NCBI GenBank assembly: GCA_947474645.1
Contig: CANJJD010000024.1
Span: forward strand, 1-40,420
Direction of reading: 5' to 3'
Length of the DNA stretch: 40,420 bases
Origin: Alphaproteobacteria bacterium
GTDB taxonomy: Bacteria; Pseudomonadota; Alphaproteobacteria; Micropepsales; Micropepsaceae
Made by a program: the position numbers and the translations under genes. Shown piece by piece: positions 30,226-40,269 of the stretch. The notes beneath the pieces were generated by a model, which was not told the DNA's origin, searched no databases, and worked only from the letters and a program-made list of their open reading frames with translations. Position 1 is the first letter of the stretch. Each line of letters starts with the position of its first letter.

Positions 30226-31704
30226 ATGTCCTCGCCCAAACCCGTCAAACCAAAGGCCAGGCTGCCGCGCGGTTTCCGCGACCGGGGCGCCGCCGAGATC
30301 ATGGCCGAGCAGAAGATGCTGGCCACCATCCGCAGCGTTTACGAAAGCTATGGCTTCGATCCGCTGGAAACGCCGGCCTTCGAATATACCGACGCGCTGG
30401 GCAAGTTCCTCCCCGATGTGGACCGCCCCAATGAAGGCGTGTTCTCGCTCAAGGACGATGACGAACAATGGATGAGCCTGCGCTATGACCTGACGGCGCC
30501 GCTGGCCCGTCATGTCGCGGCCAATTTCCAGCACTTGGCCAAGCCGTTCCGCCGCTATCAGGTGGGCAGCGTGTGGCGCAACGAAAAGCCCGGTCCCGGC
30601 CGCTACCGCGAATTCACCCAGTTCGACGCCGACACGGTGGGCAGCGCCAGCGCTTCCGCCGATGCCGAGCTGCTGATGATGCTGTCCGACACGCTGGAGG
30701 CGCTGGGCCTGAAGCGCGGCGACTACATCGTCAAGCTGAACAATCGCAAGCTGCTGGACGGCGTGCTGGAAGCCAGCGGCGTGGCGCTGGAAGACCGCGT
30801 CCGGCGCGGCATCGTGTTGCGCGCCATCGACAAGATCGACCGCCTGGGCGTGGACGGCGTTTCCGCGCTGCTAGGCGAGGGCCGCAAGGATGACTCCGGC
30901 GACTTCACCAAGGGCGCAGGTCTGAGCGCCGATCAGGCGCATCGCATATTGGCCTTCGTGGCGCCGGATGCGGCGGACGAAGATGCGCATCTGCGCCAGA
31001 TCGGCACCTTGGTGGGATCGAGCGCCATCGGTGCCGCGGGCCTGAACGAGTTGGAACAGATCGTGCGCCTGTTGCAGGCCTGCGGCTATGGCCCCGACCG
31101 GGTGCTGTTCGACACCGGCGTGGTGCGCGGGCTGGATTATTACACCGGCGCGGTGTTCGAGGCGCAGCTTACTTTCCCCATCAAGAATGAAGACGGCGAG
31201 GAAGTCGTGTTCGGCTCGGTGGCGGGCGGCGGGCGTTACGACGACCTGGTGGCGCGTTTCACCGGCCAGCAGGTTCCGGCCACCGGCGTGTCCATCGGCG
31301 TGTCGCGCCTGATGAGCGCGCTGGCCTCGCGCGGCCTGATGACTGCTGCGGTTTCGCCGCTGGTGGTGGTGACGGTGTTCGACAAGGCCGAAGCGGCGGC
31401 CAGTTTCGCCATGGTGCAGGAATTGCGCGCGGCCGGCATCCGCGCCGAGGCCTATGTCGGCAACGGCAAGATGGGCGACCAGTTCAAATATGCCGACAAG
31501 CGCGGCGCCGCCATCGCGGTGATCGAGGGCGGTGACGAGCGCGCCCGGGGCGAAGTCACCTTGAAGGACCTGGCGCTGGGCACGGAACTGGCCAAGTCGG
31601 TGGAAAGCCGCGCCGAGTGGGTGGCCAACCGCGAAGCCCAGAAGAGCGTTCCGCGCAGCGGCCTGGTGGCGGAAGTAAAGGCGATGCTGAAAGGCCGAGC
31701 CTGA
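30226..31704 (+). CDS. hisS: Histidine-tRNA ligase (divergent alphaproteobacterial type)
   Basis: This 492-residue class II synthetase charges tRNA-His. Motif 1 lies in the first 60 residues. The [11 protein letters not shown] block (85-95) and motif 2 ([20 protein letters not shown], about 117-136) follow. The histidine-binding motifs are [12 protein letters not shown] and [10 protein letters not shown], and a C-terminal anticodon-binding domain completes the enzyme ([15 protein letters not shown] onward). LRYDLT and GRYREF match eukaryotic or archaeal-like HisRS rather than the E. coli LRPEGT and GRYRQF, as expected for the divergent enzyme paired with a tRNA-His lacking G-1, which is also in this window. 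The stop overlaps hisZ by one base. Confidence 0.96.
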   Translation: MSSPKPVKPKARLPRGFRDRGAAEIMAEQKMLATIRSVYESYGFDPLETPAFEYTDALGKFLPDVDRPNEGVFSLKDDDEQWMSLRYDLTAPLARHVAANFQHLAKPFRRYQVGSVWRNEKPGPGRYREFTQFDADTVGSASASADAELLMMLSDTLEALGLKRGDYIVKLNNRKLLDGVLEASGVALEDRVRRGIVLRAIDKIDRLGVDGVSALLGEGRKDDSGDFTKGAGLSADQAHRILAFVAPDAADEDAHLRQIGTLVGSSAIGAAGLNELEQIVRLLQACGYGPDRVLFDTGVVRGLDYYTGAVFEAQLTFPIKNEDGEEVVFGSVAGGGRYDDLVARFTGQQVPATGVSIGVSRLMSALASRGLMTAAVSPLVVVTVFDKAEAAASFAMVQELRAAGIRAEAYVGNGKMGDQFKYADKRGAAIAVIEGGDERARGEVTLKDLALGTELAKSVESRAEWVANREAQKSVPRSGLVAEVKAMLKGRA

Positions 31705-32831
31705 TGCCCGCCTTTCCCTATTACGACCCCAAGGCGCTCGAAGCCCTGAACGGCCAGGCGGTATCGCTGCTGGGCCTGTTCGCGTCACGCGGTTATGCGC
31801 GCGAGGAACCGGCGGTGCTGCAGCCGGCCGAGATTTTCCTGGACCGCTCCGGCGAGGAAATCCGCCGCCGCACCTTCACCCTGATGGACCCGTCAGGGCG
31901 CGAATTGTGCCTGCGCCCCGACCTCACCATTCCCATCTGCCGCGAAGCGGTGCAGTCCAAACGCAGCTTCCCGGCGCGCATCGCCTATAACGGGCCGGTG
32001 TTCCGCCACCAGCCGGGCGAGCCGCATCGCCCCACCCAGTTTTTCCAGGCGGGTGTGGAGCTGCTGGGGCTGGAAGACCGCGCCGCCGGTGAAACCGAAA
32101 TTCTCTCCTTGGCGGTGGATGCGCTGAAGGTCTGTGGCGTGTCGGATTTTTCCATCCGCATGGGCGATCTGGCCCTGTTCAACGCCTTGGTGGACGCGCT
32201 GGCATTGCCGGTGGGCTGGCGCTCGCGCCTCAAGCGTCACTTCTGGCGCGCCGGTTATGTCGAAAGCCTGCTCTATTGGCTGGGCCATGGCGACGGCAAG
32301 GCCAAGCTGCCCGGCACCCGTGAAGAGATTGAAATCCTGCTGGACGCGCGCGCCGACGCGCCCCTGGCGGGCCGCACCCGTGAAGAGATCATCGCCCGCG
32401 CCCTGGAACGCGCGGCGGAAGCGGAGAATTTACGGCTGGACGCCAAGCAGGCTGATGCTATCGCCCAGCTCCTCGACATCTCGGGGCCTGCGGAAGAAGC
32501 CTTGGCCAAGGTGCGCGCCTTGCTGGCCACCGCCGGCATCAACCTGGACGCGCAGCTCGCCGCCATGGATGCACGCCTGGCCACACTCAAATCGCTGAAC
32601 ATCGATCCGGCGCGGGTGCAGTTCACCGCCCATTTCGGCCGCAACATGGAATATTACACCGGCCTGGTGTTCGAGTTCTGGTCCCGCGACAAGGAAGGCC
32701 CAGTGCAGATCGCCGGCGGCGGCCGCTATGACTCCATGATGGAAATGCTGGGCGCCAAAAAGCCGGTCAGCGCCATCGGCTGCGCCATCCGCACCGAACG
32801 CGTGCTGGCCGCCAAGCGGGGAGGCAAGTGA
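31704..32831 (+). CDS. hisZ: ATP phosphoribosyltransferase regulatory subunit HisZ
   Basis: This 375-residue HisRS paralogue lacks the anticodon-binding domain. It keeps the class II fold ([40 protein letters not shown]), but the tRNA-synthetase function is not expected because the motif 2 arginine-rich loop is altered. HisZ binds the short form of HisG and is needed for its activity and histidine feedback. The TGATG overlap with hisS and a further TGATG into hisG point to one transcript. The C-terminal [15 protein letters not shown] resembles the histidine-binding motif, consistent with sensing histidine. Confidence 0.93.
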   Translation: MPAFPYYDPKALEALNGQAVSLLGLFASRGYAREEPAVLQPAEIFLDRSGEEIRRRTFTLMDPSGRELCLRPDLTIPICREAVQSKRSFPARIAYNGPVFRHQPGEPHRPTQFFQAGVELLGLEDRAAGETEILSLAVDALKVCGVSDFSIRMGDLALFNALVDALALPVGWRSRLKRHFWRAGYVESLLYWLGHGDGKAKLPGTREEIEILLDARADAPLAGRTREEIIARALERAAEAENLRLDAKQADAIAQLLDISGPAEEALAKVRALLATAGINLDAQLAAMDARLATLKSLNIDPARVQFTAHFGRNMEYYTGLVFEFWSRDKEGPVQIAGGGRYDSMMEMLGAKKPVSAIGCAIRTERVLAAKRGGK

Positions 32832-33559
32832 TGCTGACGCTTGCCATTCCCTCCAAGGGCCGCCTGAAGGACAATTGCAACGCCTGGTTCGCCGAACGCG
32901 GCGTGACCATGGAACAGACCGCCGGCGCCCGCGGGTATCGCGCCAGCTTTGCCGGCATGCCCGAGGTTGACGTCATGCTGCTGTCGGCGGGCGAGATCGC
33001 GTCTGCGCTGCTGACGGGCGACATTCATCTGGGTATCACCGGCGAGGATTTGCTGCGCGAGGAAGCGCCGGAACTGACCGGCCGCATGCATCTGATCAAA
33101 CCTTTGGGCTTCGGCTTCGCCGATGTGGTGGTGGCAGTACCGGGTTCCTGGATCGACGTTACCAGCATGGCCGACCTGGACGATGTCTGTGCCGCCTATG
33201 CGAATGCGCACAAGCGGCGCCTGCGGGTTGCCACCAAATACGCCCAGCTCACCCGCAGCTTCTTCGCCCAGGCCCGAATTTCCGATTACCGCATCGTGCC
33301 CAGCGCCGGCGCCACCGAAGGCGCGCCCGCGGCGGGCACTGCCGAAGCCATCGTGGACATCACCACCACGGGCGCGACCTTGCGCGACAATGGGCTGAAG
33401 ATCCTGGACGATGGCGTGATCCTGAAAAGCCAGGCGCAGCTTGCCGCCTCGCTCACCGCCGACTGGAGCGGCGATGCGCGCAAGACGTGTGAGACGCTGC
33501 TCTCCAAGCTCGATCCGGCCAACCCGCTCTTTGCGGCGTTGAAGGCACAATTGCCGTAA
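32831..33559 (+). CDS. hisG: ATP phosphoribosyltransferase catalytic subunit, short form
   Basis: This 242-residue HisG catalyses the first step of histidine synthesis, joining PRPP to ATP. The N-terminal [14 protein letters not shown] is typical, as is the PRPP-binding loop near [16 protein letters not shown]. The long-form regulatory domain (about 70 extra residues) is absent, in keeping with a HisZ-dependent enzyme. The ATG at 32831 is preferred to the GTG at 32828 because GAGG lies six bases before it. It overlaps the hisZ stop by one base, and its own stop abuts the opposite protease gene. Confidence 0.95.
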   Translation: MLTLAIPSKGRLKDNCNAWFAERGVTMEQTAGARGYRASFAGMPEVDVMLLSAGEIASALLTGDIHLGITGEDLLREEAPELTGRMHLIKPLGFGFADVVVAVPGSWIDVTSMADLDDVCAAYANAHKRRLRVATKYAQLTRSFFAQARISDYRIVPSAGATEGAPAAGTAEAIVDITTTGATLRDNGLKILDDGVILKSQAQLAASLTADWSGDARKTCETLLSKLDPANPLFAALKAQLP

Positions 33560-34930
33560 TCAGGGAATCTGCGCCGCGTCTCGCAAGTCGGGATCGGCGA
33601 TATGTTCTTTCTTCCAGCGCATCGCGGCTTCAATGCGGGTGCGGCCGGAGGGATGGTCGTAGAAGATGATCTCCTCCCACTTGCCCGGCTCCAGCTTGCG
33701 ATAGGTGGAGAGTTTCAGCATCACGGTGGCGAAGGCGTCGGGCTTGCGCACCGCATCCAGCCCGAAAATATCGGCCTGGTATTCGGTGGTGCGGATGATC
33801 GAGTTGGTCACCGGGGTCGCCAGGAACATGTAGATGCTGGACAGCGCCACCAGCAGCGGCAGCCCGGCCACGTCACTCAATTTTCGCACCTGCCATTGGC
33901 CGCCGAACACCTCGCAGGCCAGCAGGAAGGCACGGTTGACGAAGGCAAAGCCCACCAGGATCACCAGCGCCGCCAGCAGCAGCAACCGGGTCATGTGATC
34001 CATCACATAATGGCCCATCTCATGGCCCAGCACCGCCAGCACTTCATCAGGCGAGCCCTGTTTCAGCAGATTGTCGTTCAGGGAAATGCGCGCGGTGCCG
34101 AACATGCCGGAGACATTGGCGGACACCCGGTTGGATTGGCGCGAGGCGTCCACCAGCCAGACATTGTCCACCGGAACGTCATTGGCCCGGGCCATGGACA
34201 GGATCTGGGCTTTCAGCGGCCCGGCCGGCAGCGGCGAATAATGATTATAGAGCGGCGCCACGAAAATGGGCCAGATCACCCATGTCACGACCTGAAAGCC
34301 GATGACCAGGCCCGCGCCCCAGATCCACCAATTCTCGCGCGCCCGGCGGATGGCGGCATAGAGCACCGGCAGCAACACCAGCATGGTGACGAAGGTCAGA
34401 GCAAAGCCGATGCCGAAGTCGCCCAGCCATTGCCAGAAATTCTGGTTGGACAGGCCATAGGCATGCTCGCGGAAAAACCCTTCGTAAAGGGTGAGGGGGA
34501 ACATCGCCGCCGCCATCAGCGGCACATAGATTGCGACATACAGCATGACCTGGAAGGTGCGGCTGTGGGTGCGATCCTCCACCCAGTCGCTGATGCGGCT
34601 GGAAATCTGCAATGTCAGCAGCAGCGCCGCCACGCCCACGCCATAGAGCAGGTCCACAAGCTGCAGCCAGTAGCCGCCTTCGAAATAGGCGTCGGACTTG
34701 GTGCGCGCCGCGCCGCTGACCCGCGCCAGATACTTGTCCGTCGCCTTGGCCGCGTCGAAGGCGGGCGTGCCCATATAGGGCAGGGTGCCGACCTGAACAT
34801 GGGTGGTGGGGGCGGCACGCGGGCCGAGCTGCACTTCGCTTGGTTGTGTTGGCGCCACCGCCGGCTGCGCCATGACCGGCGCCGCAACGGTGACGAACAG
34901 CAAAAAGGCTGCGATCCGGTGCCAGAGCAT
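33560..34930 (-). CDS. Ste24/CAAX-type M48 membrane metallopeptidase
   Basis: This 456-residue protein has an N-terminal signal or first helix (IAAFLLFVTVAAPVMAQ), several membrane spans, and the CAAX protease N-domain (TLYEGFFREHAYGLSNQNF). The zinc-binding HEMGHYVMDH sits between helices, with the third ligand in TTEYQADIFGLD and a final HPSGRTRIEAA block. M48A proteases cleave membrane or misfolded proteins; in bacteria the role is envelope quality control rather than prenyl processing. The ATG at 34930 is chosen over a GTG three codons earlier because AGGG lies 8-9 bases before it. Confidence 0.88.
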   Translation of the reverse strand: MLWHRIAAFLLFVTVAAPVMAQPAVAPTQPSEVQLGPRAAPTTHVQVGTLPYMGTPAFDAAKATDKYLARVSGAARTKSDAYFEGGYWLQLVDLLYGVGVAALLLTLQISSRISDWVEDRTHSRTFQVMLYVAIYVPLMAAAMFPLTLYEGFFREHAYGLSNQNFWQWLGDFGIGFALTFVTMLVLLPVLYAAIRRARENWWIWGAGLVIGFQVVTWVIWPIFVAPLYNHYSPLPAGPLKAQILSMARANDVPVDNVWLVDASRQSNRVSANVSGMFGTARISLNDNLLKQGSPDEVLAVLGHEMGHYVMDHMTRLLLLAALVILVGFAFVNRAFLLACEVFGGQWQVRKLSDVAGLPLLVALSSIYMFLATPVTNSIIRTTEYQADIFGLDAVRKPDAFATVMLKLSTYRKLEPGKWEEIIFYDHPSGRTRIEAAMRWKKEHIADPDLRDAAQIP

Positions 34931-34992
34931 GCGCGGCACCCTATCAGGATTTGTCGGGCGCCAAAGCCCTTATTGCTGCTAGACTATGTGCA

Positions 34993-35745
34993 ATGTTGCG
35001 CCCCATTTTCACCATTATTTTTCTCGGCGCCTGGCCGGTGATGGCGCAGGCCGCGACCGGCAGCGCCGCGCCGGTGTCGGAGCGGGCGCATTACCGCCGT
35101 TGCCTGGCGGACAGCAGCGCCAATCCCGCCCTCGCGCTCAGCGATGCCGAAGCCTGGGTAAAATCCGGCGGCGGGGTTCCGGCGGAACACTGTGCCGCGT
35201 TGGCGCTGGTCACACTCAAGCGCTATGCGGAAGCCGGCGCGCGGCTGGACCGCATCGCCAGCGGGCGCGCCACCCTGGATGTGGAATTCCGCATCGCCCT
35301 GTACGACCAAGCGGGCAATGCCTGGATGCTGGCCGGCCAGGGCGCCAAGGCGGTGCAAAGCCTGTCCGGCGCCCTGGTGCTCTCAGCGGGCGATGCCGAC
35401 CTGTTCACCGATCTGGCGCGCGCCCAGGCCATGGTGCGCAACTGGCGCGAAGTGGTGCTGGATCTGAATGCCGCGTTGCAGCTCAGCCCGCGCCGCGCCG
35501 ACCTGCTGGTGCTGCGGGCCAGCGCCAAGCGCGCCTTGAAGCAATATGCCGAAGCGCGCGCCGACCTCGTCGAAGCGCTGAAACTGAAACCGGGCGATGG
35601 CGACGCGCTGGTGGAAAGCGGGTTGCTGCGCCGACAGTTGGGCGATCTGGGTGGCGCGCGGCGCGATTTCCAGGCGGCGCTGAAGGCGGGCTCCGCTCCC
35701 GCGGCCGCGCAGGCAAAAGAAAATCTCGAAGCCCTCAGGCCCTGA
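34993..35745 (+). CDS. Secreted TPR-repeat protein
   Basis: This 250-residue protein has a signal peptide ([20 protein letters not shown]) and several tetratricopeptide repeats in the mature part, for example [60 protein letters not shown] and [23 protein letters not shown] arrays mediate protein-protein contacts, and the partner is unknown. The ATG at 34993 is chosen because it precedes the signal peptide directly; a TTG at 34951 would put a polar extension before it. It is divergent from the protease, and its end overlaps queG by 11 bases in convergent orientation. Confidence 0.75.
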   Translation: MLRPIFTIIFLGAWPVMAQAATGSAAPVSERAHYRRCLADSSANPALALSDAEAWVKSGGGVPAEHCAALALVTLKRYAEAGARLDRIASGRATLDVEFRIALYDQAGNAWMLAGQGAKAVQSLSGALVLSAGDADLFTDLARAQAMVRNWREVVLDLNAALQLSPRRADLLVLRASAKRALKQYAEARADLVEALKLKPGDGDALVESGLLRRQLGDLGGARRDFQAALKAGSAPAAAQAKENLEALRP

Positions 35746-36856
35746 GCCACTCGCTGCGGACGCTGTCGTCCGGCTCGCTTGCGGCATGGCGCGCGGCCAG
35801 GCTTTCGAAATCGGCAGGAGGCAGCAGGCGCGACAGCGCCCATACCGCGGCGCCGCGCACCAGCGCTAAATCATCCTTCAGCGCCGTCTCGGCCGATGGT
35901 GCCAAGCCGGTATCGCCGCTGTTGCCGATGGCGATCATCACATTGCGCAGGAAGCGCGTCCGGCCGATGCGCTTGACCGGCGACTTGGCGAACAGGGCGC
36001 GAAACCCCGCATCGTCCAGCGCCGCCAGTTCGGCCAGGGACGGCGCCTTCAGTTCTTCGCGCGCCGCCAGCTTCATTTCCGACGCGGCGCTGGCGAACTT
36101 GTTCCAGGGGCACACCGCCAGGCAATCGTCGCAGCCATAGATGCGGTTGCCCATGAGGCTGCGAAATTCCCGCGGGATGGGGCCCTTGTTCTCGATGGTG
36201 AGATAGGAAATGCAGCGCCGGGCATCGAGGCGATAGGGCGCGGGGAATGCGTCGGTGGGGCAGATGTCGAGGCATGCCTGGCAGTTTCCGCAGTGATCGC
36301 TTTCGGCTTCATCCGGCGGCAGATCCAAAGTTGTGAAGATGCTGCCCAGGAACAGCCAGGAGCCGAACTCGCGCGATACCAGGTTGGTGTGCTTGCCTTG
36401 CCAGCCCAGGCCGGCAAGCTGGGCCAGCGGTTTTTCCATCACCGGGGCGGTGTCCACGAACGCTTTCACTTCGGCGGCGAAACTCTGGAAAATATATCCG
36501 GCCACCGCCTTCAGCTTCTTCTTCACCACATCGTGATAATCTTCGCCCAGGGCATAGGCGGAAATGGCGGCTTTGCTCTTCTGCGCCAGGATGGACAGGG
36601 GATCGTGTTCGGGTCCGTAGTTCAGCCCCAGCATGATCACGCTTTTGGCCGCGGGCCACATCGCTTGCGGGTCGGCGCGCCAGCCTGCGCGATCCGCCAT
36701 CCAGCTCATCTCGCCATGATGCCCGGCTTCCAGGAATTGGCTTAAGCGCGCGGCATTGTCCGGCGCTGCCGTGGCGCCGGCGAAGCGCACAATATCGAAG
36801 CCGGCGCTTCGCGCTTCGGCTTCGATACTTTTTTTGATTGTCGCAGGATCACGCAT
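35735..36856 (-). CDS. queG: Epoxyqueuosine reductase QueG
   Basis: This 373-residue cobalamin and iron-sulfur enzyme makes queuosine in tRNA from epoxyqueuosine. Two 4Fe-4S clusters are visible, with ligands in [12 protein letters not shown] (the first CxxCxxxCP) and in [10 protein letters not shown]. The conserved [17 protein letters not shown] motif binds near the active site, and a C-terminal HEAT-like helical part ([14 protein letters not shown]) follows. The start is uncertain: ATG at 36856 begins RDPATIKKS as in relatives, while an ATG at 36901 has a closer ribosome site. The gene is third of the unit mtgA-GST-queG. Confidence 0.93.
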   Translation of the reverse strand: MRDPATIKKSIEAEARSAGFDIVRFAGATAAPDNAARLSQFLEAGHHGEMSWMADRAGWRADPQAMWPAAKSVIMLGLNYGPEHDPLSILAQKSKAAISAYALGEDYHDVVKKKLKAVAGYIFQSFAAEVKAFVDTAPVMEKPLAQLAGLGWQGKHTNLVSREFGSWLFLGSIFTTLDLPPDEAESDHCGNCQACLDICPTDAFPAPYRLDARRCISYLTIENKGPIPREFRSLMGNRIYGCDDCLAVCPWNKFASAASEMKLAAREELKAPSLAELAALDDAGFRALFAKSPVKRIGRTRFLRNVMIAIGNSGDTGLAPSAETALKDDLALVRGAAVWALSRLLPPADFESLAARHAASEPDDSVRSEWLRA

Positions 36857-36945
36857 ATCGTTTGTCGCATTCTCGTCCGTAACCCAGCTTCGCGCGATCA
36901 TACTCCGGGGCAAAGCCTTCGGCTCCGGCGCGTTCTCTTATCTGG

Positions 36946-37590
36946 TCAGAAATCGAGTTCGGCATAATGGGCGGACGGCGGCTGGCCCGGAACGCGGTCG
37001 GCCAGCAGGGAGCGGAAGGATGGGCGCGATTTCATCCGCACATACCATTCGGCGGCGGTGGGAAATTCCGTCCAGGGCACTTCGCCGAAATAATCCAGCG
37101 CCGACAGATGCGCCGCCACCGCCAGGTCCCCCAAGGTGGTTTCGCGGCAGGCGAGATTGCCGTTGCTCTCCGCCGCCGCGCCGATCGCCTTCAACGCCAG
37201 CTTCAATTCCTCGCGGCCGCTGCGGATGACATTCATGTCCGGGGCGCGGCTGAAACCGGCGCCGGTGAAACGCGGCGCGGCTTTTTCATAAACGATGCGC
37301 TGGGTCACCTGTTCATGGAACGGGCCCATCGCCCAGTCCACCCAGCGCAGGCAAGCCAGCCGCGCGGCATCGTCGGCGGGGGCCAGCGGATGGTCGGGAT
37401 AATGATGTTCCAGGTGATCCAGGATCGCCCACACGCCCTCGGCGCGGGTGCCGTCCATGTCCACCAGGACCGGCATGGACTGCCTGGAATCGTCGGACAT
37501 CACCGGATCGCAGGCCACCCGCTTTTCGGCCACCATCAGGCGGGCCAGGCGGCAACTGGGTGACAGCATCAGGTGAATCAGGCGGCGCAT
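36946..37590 (-). CDS. Glutathione S-transferase family protein
   Basis: This 214-residue GST-fold protein has an N-terminal thioredoxin-like domain (LIHLMLSPSCRLARLMVAEK, with SxxxR in the usual glutathione site, and MPVLVDMDGTRAEGVWAILDHLE carrying the cis-proline and acidic site) and an all-helical C-terminal domain (TLGDLAVAAHLSALDYFGEVP). Substrate is not predictable, and detoxification or a redox role is possible. It lies 24 bases after mtgA and 89 before queG, an order I know from other Alphaproteobacteria, which suggests a shared transcript. No clear ribosome site precedes the ATG. Confidence 0.88.
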   Translation of the reverse strand: MRRLIHLMLSPSCRLARLMVAEKRVACDPVMSDDSRQSMPVLVDMDGTRAEGVWAILDHLEHHYPDHPLAPADDAARLACLRWVDWAMGPFHEQVTQRIVYEKAAPRFTGAGFSRAPDMNVIRSGREELKLALKAIGAAAESNGNLACRETTLGDLAVAAHLSALDYFGEVPWTEFPTAAEWYVRMKSRPSFRSLLADRVPGQPPSAHYAELDF

Positions 37591-37614
37591 GGGACGGTCT
37601 TGTAAAGAAGGCGC

Positions 37615-38337
37615 CTACTTAACGCAAAAGTTCAGCCCGTCGCGCATCACCATCGCCCCGCGCCCCTGCAGCATGCCGGTGCGCCGGCGCACATAGCGGC
37701 CCGGATGCGCCGCCTTCCATTTGTGGGGGTTGGGCAGGATGGCGGCCAGCCGGGCGGCCTGTTCGCTGGTCAGCGAGCCGGCATCGGTGCCGAAATAGGC
37801 GCTGGCCGCGGCCTCGGCCCCGAAGATGCCGTCGCCCCAGTCCACCAGGTTCAGATAGGCCTGCATGATGCGTTTCTTGGGCCACAGCGCCTCGATCATC
37901 ACCGTGAGATAGGCCTCGATCCCCTTGCGGATCCAGCTTCGCATCGGCACCAGGAACAGGGTGCGGGCGGTCTGCTGGGAAATGGTGCTGGCGCCGCGCA
38001 TCGGCTTTTTGGGATGGCGTTTATGGTCCGCCATCGCCTTGTTGATGTTGACCCAGTCAAAGCCGTTATGGGTGCAGAAATTCTGGTCCTCGGCCCCGAT
38101 CACCGCCCGCTCCAGCCGGGGCGAGATGTCGTCGGTCCAGGCATAGGACGCGCCCTTGCCCATGACCAGGCTGCGCAGCATGTCCGGGGTGCCGGGAATG
38201 GGCAGGAAGCGGAAGATCAGCAGCAGCAGGATGGGGGCAGGGACCAGCAGGATGAAGATGGATAGCGCCAGCTTCCACAGCCAGCCGCGCCCACGCCAAA
38301 GCCTGATTGCTCTAGTCCGATTCTCCGGCCCCGCCAT
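37615..38337 (-). CDS. mtgA: Monofunctional biosynthetic peptidoglycan transglycosylase
   Basis: This 240-residue GT51 glycosyltransferase polymerises lipid II into glycan strands at the inner membrane. One N-terminal membrane helix (LALSIFILLVPAPILLLLIF) is followed by the GT51 motifs: AVIGAEDQNFCTHNGFDW with the catalytic Glu, RGASTISQQTARTLFL, and KRIMQAYLNLVDWGDGIFGAE. There is no transpeptidase domain, so it is the MtgA type. It is divergent from uppP (82 bases), and both genes act in the same lipid II cycle: one uses lipid II, the other recycles its carrier. Confidence 0.94.
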   Translation of the reverse strand: MAGPENRTRAIRLWRGRGWLWKLALSIFILLVPAPILLLLIFRFLPIPGTPDMLRSLVMGKGASYAWTDDISPRLERAVIGAEDQNFCTHNGFDWVNINKAMADHKRHPKKPMRGASTISQQTARTLFLVPMRSWIRKGIEAYLTVMIEALWPKKRIMQAYLNLVDWGDGIFGAEAAASAYFGTDAGSLTSEQAARLAAILPNPHKWKAAHPGRYVRRRTGMLQGRGAMVMRDGLNFCVK

Positions 38338-38419
38338 GGGGCCAGCATAACAAACTTTATAAGGTGCGCGAGGTGCGGCGCGATGCTACCTCTTCGCCGC
38401 GCCGTCTCAGGATTCGCCC

Positions 38420-39226
38420 ATGCACGATATGCTGTTATCCGTGATCCTGGGCGTGGTGGAAGGCATCACCGAATTCCTGCCCATTTCCTCCACCGCCCAT
38501 TTGCTGGTGACCGAACGCCTGCTGGGCCTGGGCCATGACTGGCAAGCCTTCACCGTGGTGATCCAGCTTGGCGCCATCCTGGCGGTGGTGGCTGTCTATT
38601 TTCAGGTGTTCTGGAAGGCGTTGATCGGTCTGCCCCGCTCGGCCGAGGCGCGGCGCTTTGCGCTGGGGCTGATCCTGGCGCTGTTGCCGTCGGTGGTGGC
38701 GGGGCTTGCCTTGAAGAAATTGCTGGACCGCGTCCTGCTCGATCCGGCCCATGCCATGCCCTTCATCGCCGGCTGCTGGATCGCCGGCGGCATCATCATC
38801 TTGGGTGTAGAGCGCATCGCGCCCAAGGCGCGCTTTCTGGAAGGCGACAAGCTGCCTCTGTCCAAGGCGTTCCAGATCGGCTGCTGCCAGGTCCTGTCCA
38901 TCATTCCGGGCGTGTCACGCTCCGGCGCCACCATACTGGGCGCCGAGATGCTGGGGGTGGATCGCCGGGCCGCAACCCTGTTCACCTTTTACCTGGCGGT
39001 ACCCACCATGATGGGCGCCACTATCCTGGAGCTGCACGACAAGGCCGGGGCCCTCGCCCAAGGCCAGGTGCTGAACATCGCCATCGGCTTTGTCGTGTCG
39101 TTTGTGGTGGCGTTCTTCGTGATCCGGCAATTCCTGGCCATCGTCACGCGCTACGGCCTCAAGCCGTTCGGCTGGTACCGTATTGCGGCGGGTATCGCCT
39201 TGTTCGGCTATCTAGCCGTTCACTGA
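38420..39226 (+). CDS. uppP: Undecaprenyl-diphosphate phosphatase (BacA type)
   Basis: This 268-residue polytopic membrane enzyme removes one phosphate from undecaprenyl pyrophosphate, regenerating the carrier for wall and polysaccharide synthesis. The two BacA signatures are present: GVVEGITEFLPISSTAHL (Glu14 and Glu18) near the N-terminus, and PGVSRSGATI in the middle. Overexpression of such enzymes gives bacitracin resistance. An AGGA site lies 8 bases before the ATG. The stop overlaps the opposite NDUFA9-like gene by 7 bases. Confidence 0.96.
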   Translation: MHDMLLSVILGVVEGITEFLPISSTAHLLVTERLLGLGHDWQAFTVVIQLGAILAVVAVYFQVFWKALIGLPRSAEARRFALGLILALLPSVVAGLALKKLLDRVLLDPAHAMPFIAGCWIAGGIIILGVERIAPKARFLEGDKLPLSKAFQIGCCQVLSIIPGVSRSGATILGAEMLGVDRRAATLFTFYLAVPTMMGATILELHDKAGALAQGQVLNIAIGFVVSFVVAFFVIRQFLAIVTRYGLKPFGWYRIAAGIALFGYLAVH

Positions 39227-40161
39227 ACCGGAAGCGCCGCGTACTCGCCCTTGGCGCGATAGCGCCACAGATAGGACGGGATCACCGCCTCCACCGAGGT
39301 CGGCGTGATGCCCAGATCCGCCAGGCCCGCCGCGGTGGGCGCCACGACATTGTCTTTTTTCAGCAGCCGCACCTGGTCGATGGTCAGGATCGGGTTGGGC
39401 AGAAGCTGCAGGAAGGCCGCCTTCAGCGTCGCCAGGCCGAAGGGCAGGGGCACCAGCAGGCGCTTGCGCCCGGTCTCGCGCAGGATCAGTTGCAGCAATT
39501 CCTTGAAGGAATAAGTGGCCGGACCGCCCAGTTCATAGGTGCGGCCGTCCTGCTTGCCCAGCGCCGCCAGTATCGCCTGGGCCACATCGCCCACGAACAC
39601 CGGCTGGAAGCGGGTATGGCCGCCGCCTACCAGCGGCAGAGCAGGCAACAAGCGCGCCATGCCGGCGAACTTGTTGAAGAAGCCATCCTCGGGCCCGAAG
39701 ATGATGGAGGGACGCAGGATCACCGCATTGGGGAACGCCTCGCGCACCGCCTTTTCGCCTTCGGCCTTGGTCACGGCATATTCGGCTTCGCCATTCAGAT
39801 CGGCGCCGATGGCCGAGATATGCACCAGCGCACTTATCCCCGCGGCGGCCGCAGCTTGCGCGATATGGGCGGCGCCTTCGGACTGCACGTCCTCGAAGGT
39901 CTGGCCCTTCTGGAACAGGATGCCGGTGAGGTTGATCACCGCGTCCGCGCCCATCATCGCCCGGGCGACGGACTCAGGCTCCGAAACGTCGCATTTGACG
40001 AAATCGATCTGGCCCACAGTTCCCAGAGGCCGCAGGAAGAAGGCGCGGGCGGGATGGCGCGTCGCCACCTTGATCCGCCAGCCGGCGCGGGCCAGCGCCC
40101 GCACCGTGTGGCGCCCCAGAAAGCCGGAGCCGCCGAAAACCGTGACCAGTTGGGTGTTCAT
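39220..40161 (-). CDS. Complex I NDUFA9-like NAD(P)-binding protein (atypical SDR)
   Basis: This 313-residue extended SDR-like protein begins with LVTVFGGSGFLGRHTVRALA (the GGxGFxG nucleotide site). It has IDFVKCDVSEPESV, INLTGILFQKGQTFEDVQ and the YAVTKAEGEKAV segment with a Tyr-x-x-x-Lys-like pair, and RPSIIFGPEDGFFNKFA. Similar proteins are accessory subunits of complex I in Alphaproteobacteria and mitochondria (NDUFA9), where the bound NADPH is thought to be structural. Catalytic activity is therefore doubtful. The gene is next to uppP, an order that recurs in related genomes. Confidence 0.9.
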   Translation of the reverse strand: MNTQLVTVFGGSGFLGRHTVRALARAGWRIKVATRHPARAFFLRPLGTVGQIDFVKCDVSEPESVARAMMGADAVINLTGILFQKGQTFEDVQSEGAAHIAQAAAAAGISALVHISAIGADLNGEAEYAVTKAEGEKAVREAFPNAVILRPSIIFGPEDGFFNKFAGMARLLPALPLVGGGHTRFQPVFVGDVAQAILAALGKQDGRTYELGGPATYSFKELLQLILRETGRKRLLVPLPFGLATLKAAFLQLLPNPILTIDQVRLLKKDNVVAPTAAGLADLGITPTSVEAVIPSYLWRYRAKGEYAALPVQ

Positions 40162-40269
40162 CGTTGCAAAGTCCAGGGCAAGAGAGCGGGATTCTGGGCG
40201 CGATATTAGGCCCCCGGCAGGGGTCCGCGACAGGGCTTTTTAGCCGCAAAAGCGGGAAAAATCCCAATA

